A stretch of 31,566 nt of DNA, from assembly GCA_049999765.1 (NCBI GenBank), contig JBNGIQ010009388.1, forward strand, positions 155,119 to 186,684, in the 5' to 3' direction. Position numbers and translations under genes: made by a program. Source of the stretch: Phaeoceros laevis (Eukaryota; Anthocerotophyta; Anthocerotopsida; Notothyladales). The notes beneath the pieces were generated by a model, which did no database searches, had not been told where the DNA came from, and worked only from the letters and a program-made list of their open reading frames with translations. Shown piece after piece: positions 6,625 through 18,773 of the stretch (its first letter is position 1; each line of letters starts with the position of its first letter).

Positions 6625-9600
6625 ATGATGATGCAGTCTCCGGCTGGAGTGGGGCCTCCGGCGCCTCAAGGAGGTGAACAGTGGATGTATTCCCAGCAGG
6701 GTGTTGGCGTACAGCAGCAGTCCCAGCAACAGCATGAGGAGGTCAAGACGCTCTGGGTTGGTGACCTGCAGTATTGGATGGATGAAAGCTACCTTCACTC
6801 TTGTTTCGTACATACTGGCGAGGTATGCGTTACGCCTAAAGCCTGTCACCCTCAGCAGGTTTCCAAGTAAAAGGGCCTTCTTGTGTCAACAGTGTGTAGG
6901 CTTTCGTATGCTGTCTGCTGACGCAGTAGCGGAATCGTTGTGCATAGACATGTTCTCAGGAGGAATGGACAAACCATGGGTCAGCTAGAGGATGCTACTT
7001 TCTGGGAGAGCAGCTCTCGGTAGGATTGAAAAGAAAAATGAACTAATACCGACTGAATTTGGTGATGCAGGTGATGTCAGTGAAGATCATTCGCAACAAA
7101 CAGACAGGATACTCTGAGGGTTATGGATTTGTCGAATTTGTTTCTCATGCCGCTGCCGAAAAGGTCTTGCAGACATACAACGGCACTCAGATGCCGCAAA
7201 CAGAGCAGCCTTTTAGGTTGAACTGGGCCTCTTTTGGAATTGGAGAGAGGCGCCCAGAAGCAGGACCTGAGCACTCCATCTTTGTTGGAGACTTGGCCCC
7301 AGATGTTAATGACTACTTGTTGCAGGAAACTTTCCGAAGTCGGTACCCATCTGTGAAGGGAGCAAAAGTGGTAACTGATGCCAACACAGGTCGCTCGAAA
7401 GGATACGGATTTGTGAGGTTTGGTGATGAGATGGAGAGAAATCGTGCTATGAGCGAGATGAATGGAGTATACTGCTCGAGTCGACCTATGCGCATCAGCG
7501 CAGCAACTCCTAAGAAGTCTTTAGGTCCTGCTCAACAGCCCAATCCCAAAGGTTGGTTTTTGATAGCAAACATAGGCACAAGCACCCGAAAACACATACC
7601 CAGCATGCACGAGCATTACGCTGGTGTGTCCTGGGTACCCTGAGATCTAGTGTGTCCAGATACAGATGTGAGGTATGAAGCATCGCCGAATATCTACGCA
7701 GGGCTTTACCTTTTGTTTGCTTCTCCGTAGTTGCCTTGCTTTGTGTATCCCAATTGCACACATTAGTTCCACTGACCTGACTAGCTGATGAATGTGATTT
7801 AGCCACAAGAATGTAACTTCTAGGCATCAGCGTTTGACCAATTTAGTACAGTTTCACCGTCATCAGCTTTTCTGGTCGTTTAGTTTGAACCAACCTGTAT
7901 ATCCTCCTATTCTGCTTTCTTCATTATGTGACTCCCTGTGCCTTTCATTTCCTGAGCGTACCGTTGAAAATTCTTGAAGTGTCAAGCTCGCAGTTCCTAA
8001 AGCTTATGAGCTCACGTTGTCTTTAAGCAGGAGGGCAAGACATATTCTACAAAGAGGTCCTGGAACAGAAGCATGCCACTGGAAAGCTCGCTCTTTAGTA
8101 GGTGGCTTCTGATTAGGTCAGTCTTCATGTTTGTGTATTATGCTGCATTCTGCATATTTAATTAGTCTTGCTGCTTGGAACTTTGAGGTAGTCAAATGAC
8201 CTTCTATGTCCTAGCTCTCTTATCTTCTTGTGGTCCTATTTTGAGTAAGGTGCAATTGTAAGTTAGGTGCTTCCTTTGCACCCTCTGACATCAACCCTGT
8301 TAAGATGGTTGTTCCATCATTGAATTTCACTTCTATCTCATAACAAAACTAGGCACGGACGAAGTGGAACTGCTGATTTGTCTAGAGGATAATCTGAACA
8401 CCCTTTGGTTTGGTTAAGTAAATTTGCATACCTCTGGCTATTGTGTTCTTGCTCCCATTGGAGAAGTGTTTAAGCAAGTGGACCTCTGGAAGGCAGGTAA
8501 CCAGGTCAAGTGCGTGGCTGGCACCTTGATCACTTACCTAACCGTGATGAGTGACGTTGGGTACATTGCTTATCAGATTATTGTGATACTTTTTGCAGCT
8601 GTTCCAGCAGCTGCAACAACAACTACCCAATATCAGGCTGCACAAACCTATGGTGGTACTCCCCCTCAAACTTTTGCGACGGACAATGACCCAAGCAACA
8701 CTACTGTACGGCTTCTTTGTCTCGATTTGTAGTTGACAGCAAGTAGAAAGGAGGTGATTTCTGTAGTCTAACGTGTGTCTTCTTTCCAGATCTTTGTGGG
8801 CGGGTTGGATCCGACTGTCACAGATGAAGAGCTGCGACAAGTATTTTCCCAGTTTGGAGATTTAGTCTATGTAAAAATTCCTATCGGCAAAGGTTGTGGG
8901 TTTGTTCAGTTCACTCACAGGTGAGCCTGTCCCACCTCTTTTGTCCCGCCTCTTAGGTTTGTTATAGGCGTCTCTTTTGTACGTGGTCGTTAAGTGGTTG
9001 TGTTCTGGAAGTAGGGCATGTGCAGAAGAGGCTTTGTCGAGGCTTCATGGTACAGTCATCGGTCAACAAGCAATTCGTCTGTCATGGGGAAGGAGTCCGG
9101 GTAACAAGCAGGTGATGGCTTATGTTTTGCATGTGTCGCTGAATATTTTTCCTGTTACTTTTGGTTAACATGATTCTACACTTAATGTAAAAAATTGTCT
9201 TCCGAGTATTCACGGAGGATATTGATTCCAGTGGCAGTCTCCTGCGGGTTGGGGGCAGCCCCAGCCAGACCCGAATCAGTGGAGTGGGGTTTACTACGGA
9301 TATGGGCAAGGGTATGAGGGATATGGTTATCCACCTCCTCCTCAAGATGCTGGAGCTTATGCGTATGGCAACTATCCTGGTTATGGACATTACCCGCAGC
9401 AGGTAAGCTAGAGCAGCGTCGGAGGGTGGCCTTACCTCAGTTGTGGGAAGCAGGAGACTCTGTCTGTCTATGTTTGTATCTGTGATTGGGTTCTGTTGAG
9501 GACCACCTTATTTGTGCCAAGTAGCCTAGTTCTTGGTGTATTGTAGCTGTTTGTTGCTTTGTAGCGTTAGGCTGAGGCAGCACGCGTAACTCTTGGGTCC

Positions 9601-10621
9601 CAGGATTAAAGCCTGCATGGTACAATATGTCTCAGTTCTGAATTGTGTGGCCTGGTCATAACGTCCAGCATCTGACCAGCTTGGATAGTTCAATCATGGG
9701 TTGTGGACAGAACGGTGGTAGGGGACTATGCAAAAGAACTTGCAGTGCGCTGGAGCCCAGTGCTTATGCCCGGTCTCGTCTTTGGTGTGTTGTCAATTTG
9801 GTTGTGCTAGGATGAAGGTTCGATTTTATGGGCATTCAGTATCTTCATTGTCTTCGTTGGAGATTTACAGTTACCCTTGTGATAGATTTATTGTTACGTG
9901 TTTCCAGAACTGTCTTGAGTTTTAAATTTCAGTGGGTAATTGAAGGGTGTGATCATGCTCAGCCTTTTCCTGGTGGAAACCTGTGACAGCCGTTTGAAGT
10001 ATGCCTGCCACTGGTAGCAAATGTCATATGCTTTGTAGTTGATTTCCCAAGTTTTGCCACTTGCAAGTCGATGCAAGTGCTACTGATGAGAAACTTTAAT
10101 TTGATGCTCTGCTGTGTGCGTCTCCTCATCAAATGGTCAAGGGTTTCACATGAGGAACCTGTCGTGCCTTTCGTTGTTCTGCTTCTGTGCATGAATCTCT
10201 AGACTGAAGCTCAAGCTGGGATAGCAACTGCTCCCATTACCAGCTCAGCGCATGCAGCAGAACATAAGGAGGATGAAATCTTCGACCCTTTGGCACCTCC
10301 TGATATTGACAAGTGAGTTTGAGGAGTCTTTGCCTTGGTTTTTTTCAGTATTACAGAAGCCCGCATGTATATTTGTACTGACAGTAACGTCCAAGGTAAC
10401 CCTGTACTTCAGTTGTTACCTGTCAGTTACGTGGATCTCTTGTTTGCCATCTTGGCCTGAGAGGTCCTCCGTGTAGTTTTGACTCTGTAGAGTGGGATCC
10501 TTATGTTTGACAATGTCTCTGCAGATTGAATGCAGCGTACATTGCCGTACATGAGCCTCCCTTGCTGGGACGTCACCTCTGGCTGAAGACTTCTGAACAA
10601 GCGCAACCTGCTAATGCCTAG
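6625..10621 (+). CDS. RBP45/RBP47-like three-RRM RNA-binding protein
   Basis: Eight exons: 6625-6822, 7071-7551, 8599-8705, 8790-8920, 9015-9111, 9232-9402, 10203-10312, 10525-10621. All have GT-AG borders and closing phases, giving 463 aa. The protein has a Gln-rich N-terminus (to about residue 38), then three RRMs: RRM1 (about 42-120; RNP2 LWVGDL, RNP1 EGYGFVEF), RRM2 (about 135-212; IFVGDL and KGYGFVRF) and RRM3 (about 262-335; IFVGGL and GCGFVQF). A Gly/Tyr/Pro/Gln-rich tail follows, ending in the LNAAYIAVHEPPLLGRHLW motif typical of the plant RBP45/47 family. These proteins bind U-rich or poly(A) RNA in nucleus and cytoplasm and move to stress granules (family knowledge). Intron 2 is the longest at 1047 bp. 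The first ATG of MMMQSPAG is used because the RRM follows at the usual distance. The family call is firm; RBP45 versus RBP47 is not decided. Confidence 0.93.
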
Positions 10622-11146
10622 ACTGGACTATACTGTCCATTAGGGGAAGGAACTACTAAACTGCTTGGGGGAAGGTTTTGGAACTTTGGGTCAAGGTGAC
10701 CTTGTCAACCACCATTGTTCTAACTTGTGGAAAAGTCTTGAGGAGTTACCAACATGCTGCAAATGCACTGTGAACATGTGTAACCGATTGTGGTCCTGGT
10801 GATAAATTTCGTCACGGAATAGTTGTCTTGTTACTTCTGGGCGGTTGGGGTAATCTGCCTCGCCGGCTTAGCATATTCGCAGAATTCGCACCGCGGGCTG
10901 GCACGCGTAGGAACCATTCGTTGCCACGTTCCACGCTAAATGTGAGATGTGCCCAATAAAGGGCTTTGATCTCGACCTACCACGCAGGACTTTCCTCCGA
11001 CCGTCTCGCCGTGTTGTGGCTTCCCTCCGCCCGATGCTGTAGACTGAAGTATCGAGAAGACGCGCCCCTACGGATTGCTTTAAGAAGCTGTAGATTGCAT
11101 TGAGGCGATCGAGACTGTTCTGGGAGTCTGGTAGGGATCAGTCGGC
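10622..11146 (+). other. 3' UTR of the RBP gene and promoter of the next gene
   Basis: No coding sequence. A canonical AATAAA lies at 10955-10960, about 335 bp after the RBP stop codon. The remaining 190 bp upstream of 11147 should contain the promoter and leader of the phosphoglycerate-mutase-like gene; no clear TATA box is seen. Confidence 0.5.
10955..10960 (+). terminator. Polyadenylation signal AATAAA
   Basis: This is the only canonical AATAAA between the RBP45/47-like stop codon and the next gene, so it is the likely poly(A) signal of that transcript. Confidence 0.5.
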
Positions 11147-12013
11147 ATGGATTTGGCCTTGAGAGCAGATCCGGCGATGCTCATGTATCCGTTGCATCGA
11201 TGCAAGGTGGTCTACCTCGTGAGACACGGGCAAGGGTTCCACAATGTTGCTGGCGAGGTCGACTACAAGAAGTACGAATCAGAGGACTATTTTGATGCTA
11301 GCCTGACTGCCCAAGGCTGGAAGCAGGTTGCGGCTCTCCGCAAGCATGCCCAGGAGACGGGGATATTGGACACTGTGGAGTTGGTGGTCACATCGCCCTT
11401 GACCAGAACAATGCAGACTGCATCAGGAGTGTTTGGTGGAGGTTATGTGCGCGAGGGGAGCTCCGAGCCGCTTTTGATGGCCGAGAGTGCGGGCAGGGCC
11501 GAGCATGCCACCATCTCCAGTGTCTCTGCTCCACCGTTTGTCGCTGTAGAGTGGTGTAGGGAGCACTTGGGGGTCCACCCGTGTGACAAGCGGCGGGCGA
11601 TCAGGGAGTACAGGCAGTTGTTTCCAGCCATTGATTTCTCCCATGTGGAGACTGACGAGGACACCTGGTGGAAGGCCGACGTCCGGGAGACAGACGAGGA
11701 GCTGTATTCCCGTGCTAGGGCTCTTCTCAGCTGGCTATTGGAATGCAGGCAGACAAGAATTGCGGTTGTCACTCACAGCAGCTTCCTCAACCATTTAGTT
11801 GGCCTGTTCGGTGAGGGATACGTTCCAGAAGTGAAGAAGGAGCTGACCGGACCATTTCGCAATTGTGAAATGCGTTGTGTTGTCCTTGCGGATCCCAAAG
11901 CCACCGGCGCACCTTCAAATGCTGTTGCCTTGAATTTTCCTGGTGGTGTTCCATCGGGGTCAGATCCAGGCAGTGACCTTGCGGATGAGAAAAGCGAAAA
12001 TGGCGCTGTCTAG
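11147..12013 (+). CDS. Phosphoglycerate mutase-like (histidine phosphatase superfamily) protein
   Basis: Intronless, 288 aa. The N-terminal LVRHGQGFHN carries the RHG signature (R26, H27, G28), with His27 as the predicted phospho-accepting nucleophile. TSPLTRTMQT supplies the second Arg (R87), E135 in VEWCREHLG is a likely acid/base, and VVTHSSF supplies the second catalytic His (H210). This is the full catalytic set of histidine phosphatase branch 1. The length and the GxHPCDKRR...FP..DFS pattern match plant 'phosphoglycerate mutase-like protein' genes, whose substrate is not settled; a glycolytic mutase role should not be assumed. The last 40 residues are Gly/Ser/Asp-rich and probably disordered. 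No signal peptide is seen, so it is probably cytosolic. The single exon contrasts with the intron-rich neighbours. Confidence 0.9.
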   Translation: MDLALRADPAMLMYPLHRCKVVYLVRHGQGFHNVAGEVDYKKYESEDYFDASLTAQGWKQVAALRKHAQETGILDTVELVVTSPLTRTMQTASGVFGGGYVREGSSEPLLMAESAGRAEHATISSVSAPPFVAVEWCREHLGVHPCDKRRAIREYRQLFPAIDFSHVETDEDTWWKADVRETDEELYSRARALLSWLLECRQTRIAVVTHSSFLNHLVGLFGEGYVPEVKKELTGPFRNCEMRCVVLADPKATGAPSNAVALNFPGGVPSGSDPGSDLADEKSENGAV

Positions 12014-13731
12014 TAGGGTCACGCGAAGACGATTTTTCCCAAGGTTTGCCATGTCATTATATTTTTGCCCCCTTGGTGGCCTCGCCGCCTGGGCACACCA
12101 GAAAGCACACCAGAAAGCTGGCTCTGCTGCGGTTATTCTAGCCTCTTGCAAGGCAGGTGTCGACGGCTCCACTTTGCTAGTTTAGCTGGTGAAGAGCCAT
12201 TCCCTCTGTGTCTGCACCTTCGGCAGCCGCTGATTGTGGCGGCTTCCGACATCTATTCTTTTCTATTCTGTCTGGCTATTCCCTCAGTAAACTTTGTGAG
12301 AATTATTTCGCAGACATACGTATCACGTTGTGGAGACAGCACTTAGCGTACGACGTTGAGCCATGTGATGATGAGTGCGAAATCGCGCTCGCGTCGATAC
12401 TACACAGGTTATAACCACAATTTGCCTTTATTGTCGAAACTTTGCCCCGACAAAAGTGCAGGGGTCACGTGGCTGACGATGTAGCCCAGTAGTTTAGCTC
12501 AAGGTTCCTACATTCGAAGGATCCCGGCTGATGCCTAGGCGATTTAGCTATGTGGATTCGATCAGCCACCTCCCTATACTGAAGAGGAAGGTGGACCCAG
12601 ACAGATCCAACCGGAAAATACGAATCTCCACTGCATTCCACAATACCTACTTCAAACAATTGTGAAGAATCACAACCTGGAAGAAGAAAAATGAAGGCAC
12701 AACCAAGAACAACTCCCCGAAACCGGAAAGGCACTTTGAATTTTGCGAGAGAGCGAAGCTTGATATCATCGTAGCCTCATACAAGGATTAGCAATCGCAT
12801 TCATGTCTGAGCGCCTTTTGTCATTGGCCAATATAACTGGACAATGAAAAGGTTGCACTCAAAGCACTACGTACTTCGGAGCAGAAAAAATGTTCCGGCA
12901 AAACCTTAACTCAACATCCACAGAACAGGTGTGTCAAGCATTTCAAGCCGCACGTATGATCTATGGATGGCTGACCTTTGCAGATTCACAAAGAACCTGA
13001 AAGACTATTACAGACCACCCAATAATTCTAGAAGTGGTTTACTGCAGGAGGGATAGACTGACACAGAGGAGATCCTTTAGGCTGATTTCCTCACGACAAG
13101 AGATGAACCGAGCAGAGGCAAGACGCAAGAGTAGCGCAGAACTCAGTCTGTACTGGACAGCGTAACCCTAGGTGGTGGCTTACCAATCAAAGGGATAAAA
13201 GGACCAAATTTTTCTCGGGGCACGAGAAGCCATCGTCTATCAAGAAGAAGACGGCTCGTATGTCGTAACCCACTAAACAGGAAGGATACACACACATCGC
13301 AAGTAGGTTAAAAGCCTGCAACTACATTCATTATTGCTTGTTATTGAACAACCCACTTCGAAAATTCTCATTGAACAAGCTCTGACAGGGGCAGAAACCA
13401 TACTAATAGCAGTCTCCGGAGCACTTGGCCCGGAATAACAACGGGGGGAGTTAATATTTTGCAAGGCCAGAATAGACAGGCGGCCCAACTCCGCGTCCTT
13501 AGGTTGTTCATCCTAGACAAGTTACAGAAGCATGGAGCAAAATTTCCCTAAACCTCCCCGTCGCTTTAAATCTCAATCCTGATGGTTTGAGTCTGAACTC
13601 GATCGCCTGCAAAAACTCCCGACATGACGACAGATCACAAAAGTGCAATTTCGCATCAGCATGAGAGCAAAACGCAAATCGATATAACCACACCGAAATA
13701 TAGGAGTTTGAGAGAATAAACTTCACTCACC
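12014..13731. other. Convergent intergenic region, 1.7 kb, no gene recognised
   Basis: This stretch holds the 3' ends of the phosphoglycerate-mutase-like gene (+) and ribosomal protein S16 (-). Short open frames exist (for example 12465-12734 minus, with a hydrophobic start), but none resembles a known family. On the minus strand AATAAA is present near 12426-12431. I found no tRNA or snoRNA with both required boxes. Confidence 0.55.
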
Positions 13732-14157
13732 TTAACGATAAGACTTTTGGAAGCGGGCGCGGGCACCACGGCCTCCGAACTTCTTAGGTTCACAGCGTCG
13801 GGGATCTGCTACCAACAGGGTCCTGTCATACCGCACCAGAATATCCTTGATCTCCTTCTTGGACTGCTCATCCACATACTTCTGGAAGTAAGCTACAAGG
13901 GCCTTGGCTATACTCTGGCGAATAGCATAAATCTGCGAAGTGTGCCCTCCTCCCCTCACTCGAATCCGCATGTCAACCTGAGCAAAGCGCTGACGACCGA
14001 GCAGAAGGATAGGCTCAAATGCCTTGTACCGCAAAATTTCGGGTTCCACAAGCTCAATCGGGCACCCATTGATCTTAATAAGGCCACGGCCACGCTTACA
14101 ATAAGTAACAGCCACTGCCGTCTTTTTGCGCCCGAAGCACTGCACCGACTCCGCCAT
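13732..14157 (-). CDS. RPS16: 40S ribosomal protein S16 (uS9)
   Basis: A single exon encodes 141 aa, the normal length of cytosolic S16. It reads [21 protein letters not shown] at the start and ends in the conserved basic tail [17 protein letters not shown], whose C-terminal Arg in uS9 proteins contacts tRNA in the P site. The internal blocks [13 protein letters not shown] and [18 protein letters not shown] are characteristic. The frame is open to an ATG nine codons upstream (14184), but the Met at 14157 is preferred because it gives the conserved N-terminus. It functions in the small ribosomal subunit in the cytosol. The gene is divergent from GCP4, and its upstream region carries a TATA box and a TGGGCC site II-like motif typical of ribosomal protein promoters. 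Confidence 0.97.
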   Translation of the reverse strand: MAESVQCFGRKKTAVAVTYCKRGRGLIKINGCPIELVEPEILRYKAFEPILLLGRQRFAQVDMRIRVRGGGHTSQIYAIRQSIAKALVAYFQKYVDEQSKKEIKDILVRYDRTLLVADPRRCEPKKFGGRGARARFQKSYR

Positions 14158-14244
14158 AGCTGCGGAGCTCAGTCTCCCGTGCACTGAGCTTCTGCAATGG
14201 CACAGCAGCCGCGCCAGAAAGACCTAAATTTCCTCCTTCCGCGC

Positions 14245-14252
14245 TTATATAG
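14245..14252 (-). promoter_or_regulatory. TATA box of the S16 gene
   Basis: CTATATAA reads on the minus strand about 90 bases upstream of the S16 start codon. This places transcription start near 14215 and leaves a leader of about 60 bases. Confidence 0.6.
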
Positions 14253-14380
14253 ACCTGTCAACTATTAAGTTATAACCCTCTCGGTGCCCTAACTGGCCGT
14301 GCCAAACCGGGTTACCGGGAGGTCATTAGTAATCAAAACTGTGTTTCCGACCTTGAAGCCTTCTGAGAAGTCTAACAAGT

Positions 14381-14386
14381 GGCCCA
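14381..14386 (-). promoter_or_regulatory. Site II-like TGGGCC motif in the S16/GCP4 intergenic region
   Basis: TGGGCC on the minus strand, about 225 bases upstream of the S16 ATG. In plants this element is enriched in ribosomal protein gene promoters and is bound by TCP factors (family knowledge). It lies in the 323-bp region shared with divergent GCP4. A single 6-bp match is weak evidence by itself. Confidence 0.35.
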
Positions 14387-14480
14387 ATATTAGTTGGGTA
14401 GGGAAACAATTTGAATACTTCGTGCTAGTGTTGAAGGATAGCTATCAGAGGTTGTGCTTTGGAATAGTGAGGGCGTAAAA

Positions 14481-17400
14481 ATGTTGCATGAGCTGCTGTT
14501 AGCTCTGGTAGGATGCACAGGAGACGTGTTCATAGACGTCAATGAGAAGGCTGAAGCTTTAGGATTGCTGCCTGGTGACCGTGGAAAATTGGGTTCTGAG
14601 CATGCGGAGGAGGGAGCCGATACTTGCCCGTTCCAACTTGCACCTGATCTGGATTTTGTTCCCCTCTCAGAGAGGTGAGAAGAGAAGAAGGTTGACTTCA
14701 ATTGCTTTTATGCTATGACGTTCTGATGTGGTACATTGTTGCAGAGAGTTGCTGAGCCGTCTTCTCCGTCTTGGTTATTATTATCGAGAGCTGGACTTAT
14801 ACTCTACACAGTCCCGAAATTTGAGCTGGTTACGATCTCTGCATCACCCAGTCAGTCCTGGTGAAAAGAGATCACAAAGGACAAGTGTTTACCAGAGGGC
14901 TTTGGCGAATGGAGTTGCGGATACGCTTGCGTTTTATCGTTCAGCTGTCCTGAAAGTTGAACAAAACATATTATCAGACCCAGTGCCTGTCCTGGCCAGT
15001 GTCACTCTGGAATTGCATCAGGTAGACGTTTCTAGTTTTGCTGTCCTTCCCCTGAGTAGAATGTACATGCTGGCCAGTGATATAATATTGTCGATGTTGT
15101 GCAGTTTGAGTTACTTCTTCCTCCGCTCCACGCCGTGGTCCATGAAGTTGAGCATTCTGGGCTTTGTGGAGGGCTACTGCTCAATCTGTTGCAAACAAGG
15201 TGCCACTGTGGTGTTCCGGAACTGCAAGCCTGCATGCAAAGGTGGGTGGTCCGTAGGAGCGCTTGCAAGTGAATCATCTTTCAAGTTATCTGCTGGCAGA
15301 AAGTAAGCAACCTAACATAGCTGTGGATGTGGTTCTCTCTCTGAACTTAAACTTCTTTAATCAGCTTGTTGTTCTTGTTACTGCAGGCTCCTATGGCACT
15401 GTCATCAAGTCATGTACAGACAGCTGACAGCCTGGATGGTTTATGGCTTGTTACAAGATCCACATCAGGAATTCTTCATATCCAGGTAGATTCTTCGATT
15501 GACATACTTGACATTCTGGGCACTCTTTAGTATTTGCTTGCCTGTAGGAATAGTCAAATTGGGCAGCAGAAGGGTTTCTGTGGTTTTCTAAGTGCCTTTT
15601 CTTACATTTGAAGGCAAAATTCAGAAGCATCTCCCAGCTCAGGGGATGGACAACATACAGGGGACAAGGCTGGAGCTGGTCAGGATGGAGAAGAAGCACA
15701 AATGACTGATTGGCACACTGGGTTTCACGTCAATCAGGTGCATTGGCTCAGGTCTGCTGGATCGATCTTGGCACCAGGGTTTTCAAGTTAACATCATCCG
15801 AGGAAATGAATGTCAGCTGTATTTATTTGCAGGAAATGCTCCCGCAATACATTACTTCACAAGCAGCCGAAGCTATTTTATTTGTTGGGAAAGCTGTTCG
15901 GGTTTTACGAAACTCAAGTGCTTCCTTCAAAACTAGATTGCAGCGTGGGGCGTCAAAAATATGTCTTGATACACCAGATGAGCCTATGTCTTTTACAAGG
16001 ACTCCTTATCCTCAGCGTGGTAGATTTCAGGATCTGCTGCCACAGGACGAGTCAGATAAGATTGCCTCTACACTCAAGGATCTTGAGGTACAATACTCCT
16101 TTCCATGTGAAGCAGATAGGGCAGCTTATCAACTATGCTATCCTCTACTTTGCAAGGAAGATTCTGAGACCTGCCTTTTCCTTGTGTGGCTTTGGTGTGA
16201 CATGTCCATTGATATTGTTCCCCCTTAAATTCACAGAGTGCTCCTGATTTCCACAAGATGTCCTTTGAACGCGGAGTTGACTCTATTAGGTCCATCGCTG
16301 CGAAACATCTTTGGCAGGTTGTTTGTTTCTATCTCTGATTTTGATTGCAAGGAAGTCTCTGTAACTAATCTCTAACTCGCTTTTCTCCAGCTTGTAGTGG
16401 TACATGCAGATTTACTAGGTCATTTGAAAGCGCTGAAGGACTATTTTCTACTTGCAAAAGGAGATTTTTTTCAGGTGAAAGGGAAAACTGCTAATACCCA
16501 TCAAGNNNNNNNNNNNNNNNNNNNNNNNNNNNNNNNNNNNNNNNNNNNNNNNNNNNNNNNNNNNNNNNNNNNNNNNNNNNNNNNNNNNNNNNNNNNNNNN
16601 NNNNNNNNNNNNNNNNNNNNNNNNNNNNNNNNNNNNNNNNNNNNNNNNNNNNNNNNNNNNNNNNNNNNNNNNNNNNNNNNNNNNNNNNNNNNNNNNNNNN
16701 NNNNNNNNNNNNNNNNNNNNNNNNNNNNNNNNNNNNNNNNNNNNNNNNNNNNNNNNNNNNNNNNNNNNNNNNNNNNNNNNNNNNNNNNNNNNNNNNNNNN
16801 NNNNNNNNNNNNNNNNNNNNNNNNNNNNNNNNNNNNNNNNNNNNNNNNNNNNNNNNNNNNNNNNNNNNNNNNNNNNNNNNNNNNNNNNNNNNNNNNNNNN
16901 NNNNNATCTCTACATGTCTGTGTTGTTGACAGGAGCGCTATACGGCACATGAAGCTTGTTTTACATATTTCTCAAAGTTGCTGTTAGAATGACCAATTAA
17001 GATTCAACTCTGATTGCTCCTGCAGGCAGCCACGAAGACAATCAGTGATGATGATAAGTACTTCTGTCGATGCACACTCAGGTAGTCAGAGTTGCTGAAA
17101 CTGATAGCCATACTCAGGCAAATATGGATTTGAAAGCACTGTTCTGTTGTGCTAAGTTTAGTCAGTGGGGTTGTTGTGCAGGATGCCTCTCTTAGCAGCG
17201 GGCAGTATAGCTGGAGCTCCTCAAGGAAATCCTTCCAGGCAGAGGTCAAACACTGATCCTGTCTCAGTTTATGGTGATACAGCTGGGCCACCCTATGATG
17301 GGTGGGACGGTCTTGCTCTGGAGTATACCACCGAGTGGCCATTACAGCTTCTTTTTACTAAAGAAGTACTTGCTAAGTAAGAAGTTCAATTGTTAAAAGT

Positions 17401-18773
17401 GTTGCAAACGTTTTGGTGTACTTTGGGACCAGGAAAGTTTCCAGTCCGCATCTATCACATTCTGGTCCAAGCTACTCACATTGTGATGTTGGTACTTCAT
17501 GTCCATGTCTTGTACAGGTACAGCAGAATTTTTCAGTACTTGCTTCGCCTCAAACGGATTCAACTGGAGCTTGAGAAGTCTTGGGCGGAGGCAATGCAAC
17601 AAGATAAAGTCGATTCTGTAAAGAAAAACAGAAGCTCTGCAGAAACAATTGCTGCAAGCCAACGGCGACAGCACCGTATGCCAATGTGGAGAGTGCGGCA
17701 ACATATGACCTATCTCATCACGAATTTACAGTTTTACATTCAGGTAGTGATTCTGAAACCTACTCACCTTTGACTTCAAGTTCTTGTTGTGTTGTCAAAT
17801 ATTTGTCGTGATGATCTTAGTTTACCATTGCACGTTGGGTTGTTGAGACAGGGTCTATTCTAAAGAATGGCAGGTTGTAAATTGCCGGTGGAAAGAAATA
17901 TAATGCTTGAGCTATGATGATGATGGTGATGATGATTCTGTTGTCTGTTTCAACCTGTTGAAACGGATGGTGGCATAACGTTATATTGTCTTGACCGCAT
18001 AGTTGCAACCGGTGTTCAGGTGGATGTAATCGAATCACAATGGACCTTTTTGCAAGATCGGGTACAAGCCTCAAAGGACTTTACCGAGCTTGCTCGGTTT
18101 CATCAAGAGTACGCACTAGATATACTTCACATCAGATGTTGATTGCCAGAAGCTGCTGCTGAAGTTACAGCAAATAGATGCATTCCAGCGGTGCCAATGT
18201 CAACTGTCCGAGCTAAACTGACACTGTGCTGGGTGTGTAGCTATCTGTCAGCACTGATTTCGCAATCCTTCCTTGATATTGGATCCGTATCGCGAATTTT
18301 GGATAGCATCATCAAACTATGTCTTCAATTTTGTCGTATTGTGGAGCAACAAAACGGCACGTCAAATCCTAGTGAAATGGAATCTATAACGGAGGTGAGT
18401 TATCCTTAGCACAAAAACCAGTCTTCTCTCCAGAAGAATGCTCGCTTGGTACTTCTGCCCCTGCTTAATCAGCTGCGATAACAGGAATTTAACAAGAAAT
18501 CGAACTCGTTGTACACTATATTAAGGAGCAGCAAGCTTGCTGGAAGTCAACGTGCCCCATTTCTCCGACAGTTTCTGCTGCGTCTCAACTACAATTCTTT
18601 CTTTGAGGTGATTTCGTAATTTGATTCAGTTGCAAGACATCTGGCTATCTGATGGAGATGTCTCGGTCGGCCCACTGACCACCGTATCCTTGTTTGTTCT
18701 TGTCCAGGCCACAGCAAGGGGAGCTTTAAACCTCGGTAGGCCACGCCCCAGTTCTGCTGTAGGTCACTTGTAG
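14481..18773 (+). CDS. GCP4: Gamma-tubulin complex component 4 (GCP4), one exon missing in a gap
   Basis: Fifteen exons are visible: 14481-14674, 14745-15021, 15105-15241, 15387-15485, 15614-15737, 15833-16087, 16237-16317, 16391-16474, [gap], 17026-17081, 17182-17376, 17518-17743, 18020-18108, 18241-18394, 18485-18607, 18708-18773. They encode 719 aa plus an unseen in-phase part. MLHELLLALVG at the start, RELLSRLLRLGYYYRELD, the SGAPELQ-like CHCGVPELQ block, DWHTGFHVNQEMLPQYI and the C-terminal SLYTILRSSKLAGSQRAPF identify plant GCP4 of the GCP/Spc97-Spc98 family. It builds the gamma-tubulin ring complex that nucleates microtubules at the cortex, nuclear envelope and branch sites. Frame is phase 0 on both sides of the gap, so the hidden exon(s) should total a multiple of three. 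The ATG at 14481 is chosen over 14454 by similarity. The exon at 18108 uses donor GA|GTACGC, changing the usual HQEY to HQDY. Confidence 0.94.
16506..16905. other. Assembly gap (400 N) inside GCP4
   Basis: Unknown sequence between two GCP4 introns. By alignment to the family, the missing part lies between LLAKGDFFQ and AATKTISDDDKYF and should encode about 25-35 residues. The round 400 may be an estimate of the true length. Confidence 0.9.

Noticed and set aside
12465-12734. 89-codon minus-strand frame with a hydrophobic start resembling a signal or lipoprotein peptide
   Set aside because: No family match, no splice context and no promoter evidence in a plant intergenic region; most likely chance.
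13747-14187. 146-codon plus-strand open frame
   Set aside because: Antisense shadow of the ribosomal protein S16 gene.
14454-14480. Upstream ATG as the GCP4 start
   Set aside because: The nine extra codons have no counterpart in the family, while MLHELLLAL at 14481 matches the known N-terminus.
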